A stretch of 27,191 nucleotides of DNA, from contig NW_014577366.1 in NCBI RefSeq assembly GCF_000485595.1, forward strand, positions 80,475 to 107,665. The letters are read 5' to 3'. This document shows, in pieces, positions 18,730 to 27,191 of the stretch. How positions within the stretch are numbered: the first letter of the stretch is position 1; each line of letters opens with the position of its first letter. The notes under the pieces were generated by a model. It worked only from the letters and a program-made list of their open reading frames with translations, searched no databases and was not told the DNA's origin. This DNA comes from Priapulus caudatus (lineage: Eukaryota; Priapulida; Priapulimorpha; Priapulimorphida; Priapulidae). A program made the position numbers and the translations under genes.

Positions 18730-20109
18730 GGTCAGTTTCCTCTGGCCTGCTGTGCCACCCTCCTGGCTCGGGCTGGCGGGCTACGTCGCCTCTGTTCTCC
18801 ATCGGCATCCTTGGGCGAGGCTCCGGCGCAACGCGTGGCCCGACCTCTCTAGTTTTCCGACCGCGGGCTCTTCGGTGGTCGCCCGCGATCCTTGTCAGTT
18901 CTGTCCTGCTTCCTCCGAGGCGTGCCGGGCCCCGCGAGGTTGGTGTGGCCCCTTTTGGCGGACCCACGCGAGGAGGCCATCCCTGGTCTGCTCCCGGTGG
19001 CGTGCACGGTGCCCCGCGCCCGTGGCACAGCTCGGGTGGGCCTCTCGGACGAAATGGCCCTGTTTCTCCGCCATCCATAGCAGCCGGGCCGCTTCTATCC
19101 TGCACCCGCTGCGCCGCCTGTCCTCGCAGGCTCCCAGAGCTTAGGCAGCTCGCGGAGCAGCTGGCGGATCTCCTGCCATTTTCCCTGTGCAGCCGTGCTC
19201 CTTCGGCCTCTGTCGCCGCCTCCCGGCCGGCGATCCGCGGCTCTCTGCCCTCTTCCGGCCCCGGACCGGCGGCCCGTGGTGGGCTTTTCGGGCTGCGCCA
19301 CAGAGGACGTCCGTCGTACTTGCGCTGGCGTCTGCGGTTGTCCTCTAGGTGGCGCACGCCGGCGGGCCGAAACGAGCGTAGCCGCGTCATTAACTACTTC
19401 CCGATCTCGGTCTTCCCGCGAAGTCGGGCATCGCGCAGGCGGCCGCAAGTGTCGGAGCTGGCGAGCGTACTCGCGGCAGCTCTGCCCCCATCTGTCTTGG
19501 CGCCGACTCATCATGGGGCTGCTTGATTAGGCGGTGCTGCCCGGGTCGATGCGTACTGCTCCTCGAGCGTTCCCCCCCGGAGCTCCTCCCTTTGTGGCGG
19601 TCCCTCTCTCGCCCCGGAGGATAACTCGCCGCCGGCCATCTCAGGGTCGCCCCCAGCTGGGCGGCGCGGGTCTCTCGGCCCACTGGATGAAGGTCGGGCC
19701 GCCATCTCGACGTCCCACGGCTCCTGCATCTCACCCCGAGATTGTACCGGACCTTTTATTTAGCCGCCAGAGCTCCACTCCGCCGCTCGCTGGCGACGCC
19801 CCTCAGTCGTGACCGCGCTGGCATTGGGCGCTGTCTGCGGCCTGTGTCCGCCACGTCATTGTCGTGGCGGACAGCTCCCCATCGTCGCCTTCTCCGGCGC
19901 GATGGCCGCCGCCGCCATCTCAGCCGATCAGATGCGGCGACCGCTGCCGCCTGATGACTGTCTCATGGGTGGTCTGGGGCGTCGTCGCGCTTCATCGCCT
20001 CGTGGCGTGGCGTCGGGGCTGGCGTCGGCGCGCCCGTCGACACCGTCGCAACACGAATAACAGCAGTGGCCTGCCTCTCTCTTGCCCACTGCTCCAGCAT
20101 CTCATCCAT
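18730..20109 (-). pseudogene. Gypsy gag region with CCHC zinc knuckle, copy A
   Basis: A plausible start is the ATG at 20107-20109, followed by an intact stretch (MDEMLEQWARERQATAVIRV). The middle part is Arg-rich and frame-broken. It has WGQSCREYARQLRHL near 19420-19480, typical of the gag-like retrotransposon capsid C-terminal part. At 19036-19083 the minus strand reads a C-x2-C-x4-H-x4-C knuckle of the form CYGCGETGHFVREC only if about two single-base errors in G/C runs are allowed. Gag packages element RNA. I did not attempt a corrected sequence. Confidence 0.6.
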
Positions 20110-20300
20110 GCCGGCACGGGCGCCGGCGTTCCGTCCAACGCCTCTCCTCTTCTGCGCCCGCCGCCTCTGGCGGTCGTCCAGTATTGTTCTTCGCGCCCGG
20201 GACGTCGGCGCGCCGCCTGCTCTCGTGTACGTCGCGACGTCTTCATCGCGCGTCGCCTCGACCCCTCCCGCGGGTTCATTGCCGACGTCCTACTATCCTG

Positions 20301-20317
20301 TTGGTCACGGGCAACAC
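20301..20317 (-). promoter_or_regulatory. Likely tRNA primer-binding site
   Basis: Directly inside the LTR, the minus strand reads GTGTTGCCCGTGACCAA. This resembles the TTGGCGCCCGTGAC-type primer-binding sites common in invertebrate Gypsy elements, with small differences. Its position right after the LTR CA end is the main support. Confidence 0.4.
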
Positions 20318-20595
20318 TGTGACGAATTCGGTGTCTCTACGAACCTGCGGGCCGTGTCCGGCCCCCCAACCCAGCTCTCCACGGTAGTTGGCACGGCGCA
20401 TGAAGATTTAATACCGAGAGATAGCTCGGCTGACACAGGAGTAGATTGCGAATGTGGACCGGGGCTCGATTTATTGCATTAAGTACTGGTCGCCACGCTC
20501 CTGGCCGACACGCGCTGCTCCCCACCATCCTCACTCTAAGAGGTCGCCCCCGCTGACCCACCGGATGCGCACACACGTAGTATACGTCAGTTACA
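20318..20595 (-). mobile_element. 5' LTR of Gypsy copy A (278 bases)
   Basis: On the minus strand it starts TGTAACTGACG and ends CGTCACA, a TG...CA pair with matching TGT(A/G)AC inverted ends. AATAAA (minus) lies at 20470-20475. The distance from the LTR start to the signal (about 120 bases) and the total length match the LTRs at 8130-8410 and 26036-26337 (about 124 and 281-302), yet the sequences do not align by eye. No target-site duplication could be checked because the other LTR is lost at the gap. Confidence 0.5.
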
Positions 20596-21350
20596 GTAGC
20601 TCACTCGTTTACGTGATCGTGTCACATCAGCACTATAGCCTCAGCACACCATGACGGTTGCACACACAGTTACGGTTCGAACGCACGCCGTAGGTGTTAC
20701 TCTTACGAGCTGAACACTGTATAAAACACATGTCCTGCCTAAGCGCGTCCGCACATTAGTTAACTCAGTCACACGATAGAATTACATACTCGGCGCACAC
20801 ACATTAGGATCAGCACGGTTAGAATTACATACTCGCGACACACAATAGTATCAGCTACGGTTAGAACTACATACTCGCGCACACCGTTAGAAATACGCCA
20901 CTGCTAGAATTACGGGCTGAACCACTGTATAACACCCGGGTCACATCCGCACTGACTGGCCAGACGCCCAACGAGAAAACACAACTACGTCCTCCCTCAC
21001 TGGCTGCCTGGACGAAGCCCCCAACAGAGTGAGAGACGTATCCAACACGCCTCCTTCCAAACCGCTCGTCTCTACCATTTCGGATTGGCGACACAATGAG
21101 TGTGACAGGCCACGCCCCTTTGGGAATGCCAGCTAGCTATGGCTAGCGTACCGCTTAACGCCAGGAGGCTACATATAACAAGGAGAGCGGAAAGCGGATT
21201 GTCATGTACTTGTGACGCCACAGGCCATTTTGGATCGGATGTTTTGGATCAGGCCTTGCATTGTGTGTGTTGCCTGAACCTACTGTGTGCGACTGGGTAG
21301 CACTGCACTGCACCAGTTGCACTGGCACTGCACTGCGTTTTGTAGAGTAG
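20596..21350. other. Repeat-rich flank without a gene
   Basis: It holds the tandem repeats at 20755-20915 and a duplicated phrase GCTGAACACTGTATAAAACAC (20709) versus GCTGAACCACTGTATAACAC (20910). It also has an LTR-end-like GGAGGCTACATATA at 21164 and a repeated GCACTGCACTGC around 21302-21336 that can fold on CCAGTTGCACTGG. No coding frame is convincing. Confidence 0.45.
20755..20915. repeat. Short tandem repeat, about 42-base unit, three to four copies
   Basis: Units share GGTTAGAATTACATACTCGCG followed by CACACA and ATTAG or ATAG. They occur at about 20775-20796, 20797-20838, 20839-20880 and, more weakly, 20881-20925. It lies just outside the Gypsy LTR. Confidence 0.6.
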
Positions 21351-21593
21351 GGAAGGATTCATATTATTTTTTATTAATTTAATCATTGTTGTGCAAGGGT
21401 AATTACAAAAGGCTATTAAGTGTATTTATTACTGCAAATAGATCATACAATATACACGGCTTACGCTATAATATAAATACAACTACACCTGACTGATCTT
21501 TCTCCTCTCCCCTTCGTCCGTCACTTTCTCCCCTCATTCCTCTATTTCTCTATGCCACCACATTGTCCCTCTGCTACCTCCCTTCCCATCCTC
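21351..21593. other. Intergenic: AT-rich, then pyrimidine-rich
   Basis: Bases 21360-21480 are AT-rich; bases 21495-21593 are mostly C and T. No gene or known element is recognised. Sequence quality appears good again from about here. Confidence 0.5.
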
Positions 21594-21780
21594 CACATAA
21601 GATAGATAAGATAAGATAAAGCTTTATTTCATCGGTTAGTGTTATAACTAGCGAACATGAGCTCTTGCAGCTCTTAGACCGATATCTAACATGAGTTTAA
21701 AAACCGCGTGTAAAAATACATGATTTGATACATTATGTATATATACAGAAAGCTAAATAAGTTTGATCGATGGAGTTAAA
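21594..21780 (-). mobile_element. 3' tail of a non-LTR retroposon (LINE/SINE-like)
   Basis: On the minus strand the block ends AATAAAGCTTTATCTTATC with further TTATC/TATC units. A poly(A) signal followed by a short tandem tail is typical of some LINE or SINE 3' ends. It interrupts a polypyrimidine tract; similar octamer-size strings flank it (ATCCTCCA on the left, ATCACCTCCA on the right), a possible target-site duplication. It is too short to assign to a family. Confidence 0.4.
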
Positions 21781-21781
21781 C

Positions 21782-21968
21782 ATCACCTCCATTTCTCATT
21801 TTCCTCTCCTCACTACCTTCTCCCAACGTCTCTTTCTCTCTCCTCCTCCTCCTTCTCCTCCCTCACCTCCCTCATCATTCTCTTCTTCTCCCTTTTCACC
21901 AGCTTCTCCCCTCATATCTCTCCTCCTCAACTTCCTCTTCTCTTTTTACCTCCTTCACCTCATCTTCT
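21782..21968. repeat. Polypyrimidine tract (about 190 bases)
   Basis: This is almost uninterrupted C/T with mixed CTCCTCC, TTCTC and CCTCAC blocks. A chance frame crosses it on the plus strand. Such homopurine-homopyrimidine DNA can form triplexes where mirror symmetry exists; I see only partial symmetry. Confidence 0.75.
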
Positions 21969-22327
21969 ATAATATAAAATTATGCAGGCACACGTACACG
22001 CACATACTTGTACATCAGATATACTGCACAACGCACGCTCACTATAAACAACCCAACGCACAAACCATGCAACCGGACATGCCATTTTGCACTCTTTACA
22101 CATATACAGGCACATAATACAGGTTGTGACTGCACACTTCCTGGATCATTATAACATGATCATTCAAAGATCATTTGACATTTTCAGCTAACTTTCTCAT
22201 AGCCATGCTCTTGCTCCCTAATTCACCTCATTGTTTTTTTTCTCCATCTCGGCTTTCAGTTCAACATTTTTCTTCTTCAAGAAGAAATGCAAGCGTACAT
22301 TGATGAACTTTGCTAGCAGCTTTGATT
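21969..22327. other. 3' flank of the P element
   Basis: The interval is CA-rich, with GATCATT repeated around 22143-22176 (GATCATTATAACATGATCATTC and AAGATCATTTG). The element's 3' terminal inverted repeat should be here, but I could not match it to the 5' side. No gene is seen. Confidence 0.4.
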
Positions 22328-24527
22328 TCACTTCATGGCAAAGATGGGAGTTTCAATGTCTAGCGTGATACGCTCGGCTTCAGCCACTAGCTGCCTTTTC
22401 ACATCTTTCCTTGCCATGGGAGTACTCTGTTCACGACGGAACATAAGTTCAACTTGCAATAGCATATTATACACCTTCGCTGAAATGTGCGTAAGGCAAC
22501 CAGTCCGATACTCCTTTAACTGCGTAAGCCCTGCTGCTTGGTGAGCTGCCTCGTGTGCTCCCTTTGTCACTTCCTGCATACATTTGTCACAGGTCCTTTC
22601 GTTTTTTTCTATGCTTCCTACGCAGTACCCTGCCAAATTGTATAGGCTGTCACGTTCAGCTTGTGTTAGATCAATTTGCTCCTCATCAGATAGATTGATG
22701 ACAATAGCTGGTGGTTCAGGTGGCACTCGCACTGGCTGTTCTAAGAAGTCTGCCAGGAACTCCCCATCATCTTGCTGGTAGCTACCAGAGCGTGGAAGGG
22801 TCAGAAACTGAGCATTGCTTATTAGCTTCAAGGCATACTTGAATTCAAGTGGGGTAGGCACAGGCTTCCTCATACGTACAGCAGAGAAGAGATTCTCCAA
22901 ACAGTCTTGTGTAAGGCGTGCTGTCAAGAGGAATGCGTGATCGGCAGTAAGCAATTCCTCTGCGATGTTGAGGACAGATGTTGTGGCCAGGATCACCCCC
23001 GTCTGTATTGGTTTCCAGTCACCTCTGCTCCCCACCTTCAGGTATTTGAAAATTGCTATTACATCTTTCAGGAAGGTGACAGCCTCGTTGTACTTCTCAG
23101 GATTGAGCTTGCTGAGAGCCATGACTGGATGTCGGCTTGACATCAGATTGAACCAGTGGTCCAACACTTCAATCAGCCATGCTGTTGTCAAGTAGGACTT
23201 ATTTCGCTCCTCTTTGTTTACCAGGTACGTCAATCCGCAACTCACATCGTGGCTCAGAACCCTTCATTTTGTCGAAATGGTTGGGTGTGAGTGCAGCCAT
23301 GTTGAGCTTAGGAGCCAGTTTCAGTTCCAATTTTTCTTGAAAGCTTGCCAGGTCCTTCAGTGGCTGAACACTTGCAACTCTGGAACTCAGTTTGTTTGTG
23401 TTTTGCCATTGTTTCTGTCGACAAAGTGAATTCTTGGCCATTCACAAGGGCTGCCTTCACATTCTTGAAAATGTGTGGTACATCGGCTAGGAAGTGGAGC
23501 CACTTAGCTGGGTCCTGGGGATGAGGAATCTTGCTAACAGTTCTGCAATGCTTGCCACATATGATTCCAAAGCTCTTCCACATTGCTCGGTTGGCACTGC
23601 CCATATCACTAGCTATAGCTTCTACGTGAAGCCCTATAGCAGCAGCTTGCTGAATGATGTCCAATATGATGGGCTTGAATGCTGTCCCATCTGTAGAGTT
23701 GCTCGTGAAATGATAAGCTACAGTTTGCTTCCAGCGAGTTGTTATACCTCCTAGCATAAATACCAGAGCATGAGTAGCAGTTCCAGTATGTTGAGGCAAT
23801 GTGACACCGCCCATTAGGTTGCCACTGCTGGCGTCGTATTCAATGCTTGAAGTAAGTGACATCTCATCAAGAGTAAGGCAGCAAACTTTCTCTTCTGTGC
23901 GCATTCCTTCCACTTTGAGTTTCAGAAATTCGAGCACCTGTCCAAGAATACCAGGTTGGAACGACACTTTCTCCATCTTTCTCTGAAGAGTTCTGTCTGA
24001 TGGTAGTGGAAAATGCTGTTTTCTAAGAAGCTTGTACCCAGATGCGCCACAAATTTTTTTTAGCTGCAACGCCACTCTACTCCTCTCATTCCTCCTCGTG
24101 CAAGTGCTCGGAGTTGATCGTGTCCAAACAATCTGGAAACTTTTGCTTCATGTTTCGCTTTAGCCTTCATAAGTACGCTGCAGGTTTTCTTTGTCTGTCT
24201 AAGATCCGCCTTCAGCTGTTTTATCCTGCCTTTCATCTTCTTCAGCGAATGTTCTACATTTCGAGAAGCTTGGACATCTTCTTGCTCGCTAGCTGTTTCT
24301 GTACTAGATGAGCTGTCGTTTTGTCCCACAGTAAAGTAGTTGTGATCTTGCAGACGAGCCACCTTGCAAGCCTGGTTTCCAGTGGTACATTTTGAACTCC
24401 GCTTCTTTGGAGAACTCCGGACCCTGGGCGAGTTACGGTGACTGAAAATTGTGGGTACAGCAGTGATCTTCAGCTTTTTATTTCCATTGGCACACCCGCC
24501 CTCGAACTGATGATGGTCAAAATGTTC
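22328..24527 (-). pseudogene. P-element (THAP9-like) transposase, exon 2, frameshifted
   Basis: Read on the minus strand from the acceptor TATACAG at 24528: the second half of a THAP domain (EHF...KLKITAVPTIF), a basic patch, then a Lys/Leu coiled coil (about 24110-24260). The RNase H-like catalytic core follows: LTLDEMS (first Asp at 23866-23868), SDMGSANRAMW (second Asp at 23605-23607), and QDCLENLFSAVR (Glu at 22895-22897), matching the DDE order of P transposases. The HPVMALSK and PVPTPLEFKYALKLI blocks are typical of the family, and a C-terminal CVGSIEKNERTCDKCM cysteine motif precedes the end at 22328. Lesions are a one-base shift near 24070, a shift near 23410-23440, and a small deletion with shift near 23260 (between DKMK and VLSHDVS). 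The reading length is about 730 codons plus exon 1. It is young or nearly intact. Confidence 0.85.
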
Positions 24528-25114
24528 CTGTATAAAAAAGGGAAAACAAAATGAGGTCTTTTATGAAATATTGCTTAAATTATTTCCTCTAGACTAGAGT
24601 CTATATCTACAAAATTTGTGATCCCCACTTGTACAAATCATACAGCAACAGTTAGCAACAAAAAACATTTTAAAAAATACAAAAAAAAATATACATCTGT
24701 AACTGCATCATATTCAGGAAACTTGATTTTCAATCAAAGCTACTCACAAACTCGTGGAATTTAAAATTGGACAAATAGCATTTGTGTAGTATATTACTGC
24801 TTAATATTGCAATGAAAGCATGCATTGTATAGATTCATAGAATGTAAGTTGTGAATGTAGACTAGATCTTATTAGTTAGTCTTAATTTTACATTAAGTTT
24901 TTCAACATTTTCTTTAAACACAATAATTGTATAACAAACGCTCATGAAATTTTAGTTGAAAGTACATATTGAGTAGAGCTAGTGTGCAAATTTTTCACCT
25001 TGGCATATCCACTCAAGCCTTCATTTACAAAGTGCACGTGACCATTGCTCACGCATATCAATCGCGCACAGTCAAAATACATGCACTACACATACATGGT
25101 GACTAATTACTAAC

Positions 25115-25267
25115 CTGACAGGTTGGACTGAATGAAGTGGGTTTCCACTCTAGTCCCCAACTCTATTCGCCACGAATTTCCTTCTTCGCGGATTTGCTTG
25201 GGAATGGCACATATGGACCCTTTTAACGAGCCGATTACTGCACCCGATGCGCACAGCAGCCAGTCAT
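25115..25267 (-). pseudogene. P-element transposase exon 1 (N-terminal THAP half), indel-ridden
   Basis: It is bounded by the ATG at 25265-25267 and the donor CTGTCAG|GTTAGT, and its length (153 bases, 51 codons) is exactly in phase with exon 2. The start reads MTGCCAHR, and then indels scramble the frame until near the end, where the same GLEWKP-like and CQ-before-donor signature as in copy 1 is visible. The indels cancel in total length, which is more like sequencing error than decay. The intron is 24528-25114 (587 bases). Confidence 0.6.
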
Positions 25268-26035
25268 TTTTGAAAAATAATGACAACTGTAATTCACGAA
25301 AGATAAATGGCGTTCATCTCTCACTCGCATCGCAGCTGTACATATTGTTTGCAGTTCTATAAAATATAGGCTACACTAGACACATGTCTTGAGCTATAAT
25401 CTCTGTCAATTGAATAGTTGTATCTGGAAGCGGGCTTAGTCTTAATTAATTCTACGGGGGACACATTATGTGTAGCAGCGGTAAATCCATATACAGGCGT
25501 ACTTAGCGGCAGGCGAGTGTGGATCCATTTTGGAAACAACATTGCCGAGCAGCGATCACGTGACCGATTTATCTCGACTCGTCATGCCGCAAGCTCTCTG
25601 TATACAAGTGACCGCTAGGTTTGACTACGCAAGGTAGCTAACATTTCGCTAGAATGGTTGTAATTGCTGTTTGGTTCAGCTCCTCGGGCAGCGCTTTCTT
25701 TCTTGTGAAAACGGACTTTAACATTTTTGTTCACGATCACCGTACATCGTTTTGCAGTATGTTAGTACATAGGGCGTGCGACTAGATAGTCGGCAACGAG
25801 GCCTATACTGCATAGCATTTCTTTAACGACTTTTCTGCAGACGGTGTGGCTCGGACCACACGACCATAACCTAGATCGTACCCTGGTCGACGAGTTTCGG
25901 TAGCAAGGAATACGACTAGAAGCATGGTGACACACTCGACTACACACTAAATTGTGTTTAGCAACAGGCCTTCACTCAGGGGTGATACAATGTGTATCGC
26001 AACCATACGAAATACTTCCATACGGAAAGTACATA
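25268..26035. other. P-element 5' flank, copy 2
   Basis: It matches 7397-8129 with many single-base indels and includes GATCCATTTTGGAAACAACA at 25520-25540. No gene is seen. Confidence 0.6.
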
Positions 26036-26337
26036 TGTTACGAATAATACTAAGTACTAATACTTTACTACTACTACTCAAGTGTTAGCCGAGAAGGACT
26101 GTGTGGTACTAGTCCACTACTAGCTCGTAGCTACGACTGGTACGTGTTTGTATGCTTACTAATGAATGCATGCAACACAGTTATGTAAGTAGCGTAGATT
26201 TTAATTAAGCGTCATCTGCAATAAAATGGGAAGCTTCGTCCCCTCTTTAAATCCGGGATGTTTATGCGTAGGCGGTCACTCTAGCGCATAGATAATCATT
26301 AGTATCAGCTTAAGCGCTAACAGTAATTAGCGAAGCA
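26036..26337 (-). mobile_element. LTR copy 2 (minus orientation) with polypurine tract
   Basis: It is homologous to 8130-8410. The plus strand begins TGTTACGAATAATACTAAG and ends GTAATTAGCGAAGCA. Its (ACT)n is shorter than in copy 1. On the minus strand GGAGGGGGAGA abuts it (26338-26348), the expected polypurine tract, and Gypsy sequence follows directly. Confidence 0.6.
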
Positions 26338-26347
26338 TCTCCCCCTC

Positions 26348-27191
26348 CGAATGAATGATTTAACTTACAAGTGCTCTCGCGGAGCCGACCAGGGTAGTGG
26401 TCGCCGCCAGCTGCACTCGCTGGATCGCTCGGGCATCCCCGGCCGCGACGTTCAAGGGGCGCGCCGGGCGGTGCTGGAACTTTTCCGACCTTCCGGTGCA
26501 CGGGCGAGTCAAGGCAATACGCAGGTCGCTTGGGCAGGCAGGCCTATGGAGCGCCGCTGGCGGGAACAGCCGTCGGCGCTTTCCGTGCAGCGGCTGGTCC
26601 TGTGGCTCGATGGTCATGTTGAACGTACCGCAGGAAGGCGATCGCAAGCGCGACCATCCCCTCTGGCTCCTTAAAGTTCAACAGCGAGCGTGAGCGAGCG
26701 TGGTGCGGTGCGCAGGGCGGAAAGGCGAGCCCTGTAGGTAGATGCTGAAATAATGCTTGACGGCGGTGACCACCGCCAATCAACTCCCGGTTGGTGGCAC
26801 GTACCGTTTTCTGCGTGTCCCCCAGGCCGCTGGCATAGGGCCGATGAGCGCTTCTCGGCCATCGCTTGCTCCCTGGGAGAGTAAGCGCCGAGGCGGTCTC
26901 GCTGGCATCAGTGTCCACGGTGAAGCCAGCCTTCGCCGCCGGGTAGGCCAGTGATCGGGGCTTCGGTCAGCTGGCGATTTAGTTCCACGAAAGCGCGCTC
27001 CACATTCGTCGACACGGTCGGAAGGCCGCGCATTTCGGTGAGTTTTTGGTTGAGGGGCGGGCCACCGTGGCGAACCGCTTCACGAACGGTGGTAATAGTT
27101 AGGCGAACCGCCAAGAAACTGCGCTACGCCGGGGACGTCCGTCGGTACCGTATCCACTCTCGTCACGCCTCCACTTTACGGGGTGCCGGGA
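26348..27191 (-). mobile_element. Ty3/Gypsy element, copy B: tail, RNase H, start of RT (cut by window end)
   Basis: The minus strand carries, from high to low coordinates, ERAFVELNRQLTEAPITGLP (about 26985-27000 and below), the RNase H start MDTDASETA (26918-26892, catalytic Asp), YASGLGDTQK (26837-26808), ATNREL, LLNFKEPEGMVA (about 26670-26700), then about 200 bases of tail before the polypurine tract. It aligns with 16990-17860 and clarifies the frames there. No integrase lies between RNase H and the LTR. The element continues past 27191. Confidence 0.8.

Larger units (their letters stand above)
16990..20595 (-). mobile_element. Ty3/Gypsy LTR retrotransposon, copy A (no integrase seen)
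   Basis: Read on the minus strand: LTR (20595-20318), primer-binding site, gag with zinc knuckle, aspartic protease, reverse transcriptase, RNase H and about 200 bases of tail, then the gap. Frames break every 100-300 bases, but motif order and spacing are intact, which fits either decay or raw-read indels. It is much more GC-rich than the surrounding DNA. An integrase (over 1 kb in autonomous Gypsy elements) should follow RNase H but is absent here and also in copy B. Its left end (16990-17860) aligns with 26348-27191. Confidence 0.85.
24299..26338. repeat. Duplicated segment, copy 2
   Basis: This is the partner of 6431-8411 in the same orientation. Unlike copy 1, the transposase continues to its left (below 24299), and its LTR is followed directly by Gypsy sequence. 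Confidence 0.85.

Noticed and set aside
18437-19144. Long plus-strand frames over the Gypsy element (for example 235 codons)
   Set aside because: They are antisense shadows of GC-rich gag-pol; recognisable motifs (VDSGAE, YLDD, MPFGL, CCHC) are all on the minus strand.
20670-20700. GGTTCGAACGC, resembling a tRNA B box
   Set aside because: No A box at the right distance and no cloverleaf could be drawn around it.
21763-22117. Plus-strand Ser/Leu/Pro-rich frames of 69 and 115 codons
   Set aside because: They translate the polypyrimidine tract and its flank; no domain or splice context.

Overview
The window looks like nuclear DNA from an invertebrate animal and is dominated by transposable elements. 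The evidence is spliced genes with GT-AG introns, a THAP-type P-element transposase, Ty3/Gypsy reverse transcriptase, LTRs, satellites and microsatellites, and no bacterial-style gene packing. I cannot fix the phylum; P/THAP9-like transposases of this kind are familiar to me from ticks, cnidarians and sponges.

Layout. 1-2.6 kb: no firm gene, two weak candidate exons on the minus strand. 2.6-6.0 kb: a three-exon minus-strand gene (exons 5958-5413, 3227-3034, 2915-2636) that joins in phase into an open frame of about 339 residues. It starts with a CxxC...CxxC putative zinc-binding motif. Its 2.2-kb first intron holds a G+T-rich minisatellite, a T-rich tract and an LTR-like block. 6.1-6.4 kb: a palindrome TTCTCGCGAGAA upstream of that gene. 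6.3-7.4 kb: a two-exon THAP-domain gene (minus) made from the 5' part of a P element, fused in frame to a new short tail that ends at a poly(A) signal. 7.4-8.4 kb: P-element 5' flank and an LTR with a polypurine tract. 8.4-17 kb: a stretch almost without reading frames, with weak Copia-like traces, degenerate repeats, an inverted fragment of the P 5' flank, ~230-bp tandem units and a 10-N assembly gap (16980-16989). 17.0-20.6 kb: a GC-rich minus-strand Ty3/Gypsy element (LTR, primer-binding site, gag with zinc knuckle, protease, RT, RNase H) with no integrase in the expected place. 20.6-22.3 kb: short tandem repeats, a retroposon 3' tail set in polypyrimidine DNA. 22.3-25.3 kb: a second, longer P/THAP element (minus) with a nearly complete but frameshifted transposase. 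25.3-27.2 kb: the same 5' flank, the same LTR and a second copy of the Gypsy RNase H/RT end, running off the window.

Two things tie the window together. First, 6431-8411 plus 16990-17860 is collinear with 24299-27191: P-element 5' half, LTR, Gypsy 3' end. The first copy carries 8.6 kb of extra sequence, including the N gap, at the LTR/Gypsy junction. Second, sequence quality is uneven. The two duplicates match almost base for base from 6431 to about 6940 (24299 to about 24820), then differ by an indel every few bases. Gypsy motifs hop between frames in the same style. This is what unpolished long-read gap filling looks like, so broken frames between about 6.9 and 21 kb, and after about 24.8 kb, should not be read as biological decay without checking.
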